DNA of 64,000 bases from Oncomelania hupensis (taxonomy: Eukaryota; Mollusca; Gastropoda; Littorinimorpha; Pomatiopsidae), in contig CM072511.1 in the NCBI GenBank assembly GCA_036898135.1, positions 34,811,627 to 34,875,626 on the forward strand, in the 5' to 3' direction. Both the position numbers and the translations under genes were made by a program. Position 1 is the stretch's first letter. Each line of letters begins with the position of its first letter. The notes beneath the pieces were generated by a model. That model was not told the DNA's origin and ran no database searches. It saw only the letters and a list, made by a program, of their open reading frames with translations. Below, piece by piece: positions 61,480 through 64,000 of this stretch.

Positions 61480-61953
61480 GCCACTTTTAAACAGTAGTGC
61501 GCTTCGCATCCGCGGCTAGCAGCGAGCCCAAAGTATACTTTGAAGGGATGGAGGGAATACTTTCACCTGCTGCTAGCGGGAGTTTTGGCGATACTTTGTA
61601 CCGATCGCATCAATGTGTATTACCTCCGCGGTTCTCAGGTCCCACCAGAGGGTCAGTCACCACGCTCGTCACTTTTGCTCCTATCCCGATCATTTTAATG
61701 AATTCACGTTCAGCGTAATATCAGTTTAAAGCAACGGGCGCACGGACCACCATCATTGCAATATGCCAACGGCTATACCAGATGGGATACTAAATGAAAA
61801 GGGATGTAACGAATCGCCCTGGTCAACTAGTCCCCGGTCTGTGTTCTCGCGTGGTCGTCGCTCCGCATAATTGATTTTTGCTGGAGTACTATCCTATCTC
61901 GTCCCGGTTAGCATAGACCAGGAATATATAGACCGCGCAGTGACGCCATTGGT
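61480..61953 (+). other. CpG-richer upstream region of the THAP exon
   Basis: More CpG than its flanks (CGCGGCTAGCAGCG, CTCGCGTGGTCGTCGCTCCG). It contains GAATATATAGACC about 25 bp before the exon frame opens, which could be a TATA-like element. No promoter can be proven from this. Confidence 0.35.
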
Positions 61954-62160
61954 GTGATGACGCGTCAAGAGTTATGCGACTTGATTGTAACATGTGTGAA
62001 AAGGCCTGCTTCACAGAGCGAAGATCTGATGGAGAGGGGGGAAAAAAATCGCAGGAGCAGTTACGGTGACCACTGTGCAGCTTTGAACTGCACAAATGCA
62101 CGATTAAAGGCTGCATGCAAGGGGAAGAGTTTTTTTTCGTTTCCCAAAGGAAGAAGAACG
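61954..62160 (+). CDS. Probable first coding exon of a THAP zinc-finger protein (partial)
   Basis: The frame from 61954 includes an internal Met at about 62029 (MERGEKNRRS). It contains HCAALNCTNARLKAACKGKS followed by FFSFPKGRRT. C-x4-C then a basic stretch and FxFPK is the start of the C2CH THAP DNA-binding domain. The rest (Trp, the second Cys/His pair) is missing here. The frame stops soon after 62160, but a GT donor (ACG|GTAAAT) stands at 62161, so I read this as an exon ending inside the domain. No continuing exon was found in the remaining 1.8 kb. It may be a host THAP gene or a THAP-containing transposase. Start codon uncertain. Confidence 0.5.
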
Positions 62161-62662
62161 GTAAATTCTTGAAGAAATTGTAGATCTATTCTGACAAAGT
62201 AAAGTAAAAGGACAAAGTTCCAAAGTTGATATGAATGAATTATGATGACCAAGACCTTTCAATGAATGGTTGTCAATGATACAAGACGGATTGGAGCTAA
62301 GGTGATGTTTCGTGTAAGAAACGGTTTGGATTAGCCCAAGGAATTAATAAAGGTTGTGTGTAGGGTTAGTACTTAGTGATAATTAACTTGAATTTAGTTC
62401 AGTATCAATAAAAGTACGCCTACTCACTACTGTCATTGTCAGTGTCAATTAAGCCACAGTAGAACTGAAAAGGGGTGCCCTCTGGCCGTTTGCTGTCATG
62501 CGTCATCCTCTGTCTAGATCTAGATTTAAAACGATTCTGGTGCACTGCAAAGTCTTGGTATAAACGTGATTAATGTTATGTTTGTTAAGTAACCCAACTT
62601 GATTTGCCGCACTAATTAGCTCACTATTGTCATGCTCTCTGCAATTGTTAACTCCAAGGCTA

Positions 62663-62665
<3 letters not shown>
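62161..62665. other. Presumed intron start, no other feature
   Basis: AT-rich non-coding sequence following the donor. Confidence 0.35.

Positions 62666-62666
<1 letters not shown>

Positions 62667-62694
<28 letters not shown>
62667..62694. repeat. A tract
   Basis: 28 consecutive A. Confidence 0.95.
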
Positions 62695-62695
<1 letters not shown>

Positions 62696-62962
62696 ATTGT
62701 AAGACAATATGAGAAAAGTAAAATTTCAGCGGTTTGTTTTTTGCTGTCCACCGAACTGTGTCTGTAATTCCTCAACTTCGTATCCTGTTATAATTAAATT
62801 GGGTTGTGGCAGAATATTCTAATATAAAATACAGATGCCAACCTTTTATTTTGTCACAAGACTCACTGAATGTATTGTCAATATGAATGAAATATATAGG
62901 GTTGATTGCAGGGTGGTTTCATTTGTGATCACAGAAAGTTGCCTTGTTCACCTTTTTTTTAA

Positions 62963-62965
<3 letters not shown>

Positions 62966-63058
<93 letters not shown>
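62966..63058. repeat. (GA)n microsatellite
   Basis: Perfect GA run, with a further short one at 63072-63085. Confidence 0.96.
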
Positions 63059-63060
<2 letters not shown>

Positions 63061-63085
63061 CTGACTGACTGAGAGAGAGAGAGAG

Positions 63086-64000
63086 TATAATTATTACGTA
63101 CCCTAATTATTATGTTGAAATCAATCGAAGCATATTTTTGTAAATAAATGAATTTCCGTGTGCACAACTAGATTTACGTTTCGAATTAGTCAATATCTTT
63201 ATTTATATTTCGATCTCCATCTCTTTCTATATCACACACACACACACCCACACTCACACACACACATAAATTATACACACTAAAACTGCCAATCAATCCG
63301 TATGCTTTGTGACCCCATACGGAACAAAAAATAAATGACGCATGTATGACACATATTCTAGACTAGTGTGGTTTTTAAAAAAAATATTATTATTATTTTT
63401 ATTTTAACTCAATTTATCTTACACATACTGTTTATTTCAAGCAACAAAACAATGCAAAAGCCACCCATATCACGGGTTACAATTTAGGAAGCGCTGATAA
63501 CACCCTTACGGTCAAGAGGCAGCAAGTCATGAAAAAATAAACAGATGTGCATTAAAAAAAAATTCTCAAATTTGAAAAGCCTTATTTCAAACATTTTCAA
63601 CAGCAAAAGGTGAAAATCGCCGTCTAAAACATTTTTTAAAAATATAATTAAAAACCCCCATATAGACAAGAGACTAAGAACCGAAAGCAAGCCCATGTGA
63701 GGTTGAAGGGACGTAACTCCTCCACCGTACATCACTTCTCATAGAGGCGATATCGCTAAGTGATTTCTCTCTTCTTCCTTTCTCTCTGCGGTTAGTACAG
63801 GCTATCTATCCTACCTATCTCGTCCCGGTTAATACAGGGTATCTCGCCCCGGTTGCAAAAAAATAACCATGGATTAAGCTCAGTAAACTAAAACTAGACC
63901 ATACCAGTTCACACAAGAAGAAAACTGATCACGATGTGCTGTAAAATAAAGTAGTGTTGTAAAATAAATAAATAAATAAGTAAATAAAATATAACTGGCA
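63086..64000. other. No recognised feature; short CA and TAAA repeats
   Basis: CA repeat at about 63233-63266 and TAAA units at the end (63962-63988). A phrase CTATCTCGTCCCGGTTA near 63816 recurs near 61896. No gene recognised. Confidence 0.4.

Overview
The window is non-coding, repeat-dense animal DNA. It shows no bacterial-type operons, intron-sized gaps between very short ORFs, long microsatellites of many motifs (A, CA, GA, AAT, GAT, GAA, CTA, GATA), tRNA-derived SINEs, and remnants of several retrotransposon classes. The SINE types, the CR1/L2-like LINEs and a Ty3/gypsy element of the Gmr1 type fit a marine invertebrate, most likely a mollusc (gastropod-like). That taxonomic call is inference; no host marker gene is complete here. 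Most long ORFs are translated microsatellites or antisense shadows.

Layout. 1-7568: a fragment of a long LTR, a 170-bp A tract, then an LTR retrotransposon on the minus strand with two ~1.75-kb LTRs, a TACAC target-site duplication, a tRNA-Ala-like primer site and a polypurine tract. Its coding region is internally deleted and frameshifted, and its integrase zinc finger lies upstream of the RT. 7.6-13 kb: single-copy-looking DNA with LINE scraps. 12.9-13.6 kb and 24.7-24.9 kb: small terminal-inverted-repeat elements with a telomere-like CCCTAA core. 13.9-17.7 kb: an L2-like LINE enclosed by ~265-bp inverted arms. 22-23 kb: a second, degraded L2-like copy. 24-29 kb: copies of a second LINE family (family R), followed by an L1/Tx1-like tail. 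29.9-32.8 kb: two SINE A copies and the first member of a second solo-LTR family (LTR B). 34-38 kb: two more LTR B copies, a foldback element and LINE R copies. 38.7-49.7 kb: SINEs, repeat family X, an L2-like 3' end and the fourth LTR B. 52-54.3 kb: a third copy of the long LTR (LTR A) with a GATAG duplication abutting a 642-bp GATA array. 56.5-60.5 kb: SINE and family X copies with a nested SINE. 61.5-62.2 kb: a probable first exon of a THAP zinc-finger protein, the only plausible host-type coding exon.

The elements interact in recognisable ways. SINE A shares its 3' end with the L2-like LINE and was probably mobilised by it. Several insertions lie in or beside microsatellites. LTR pairs and solo LTRs keep 5-bp duplications, so some insertions look young. 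I found no intact autonomous element and no complete host gene.
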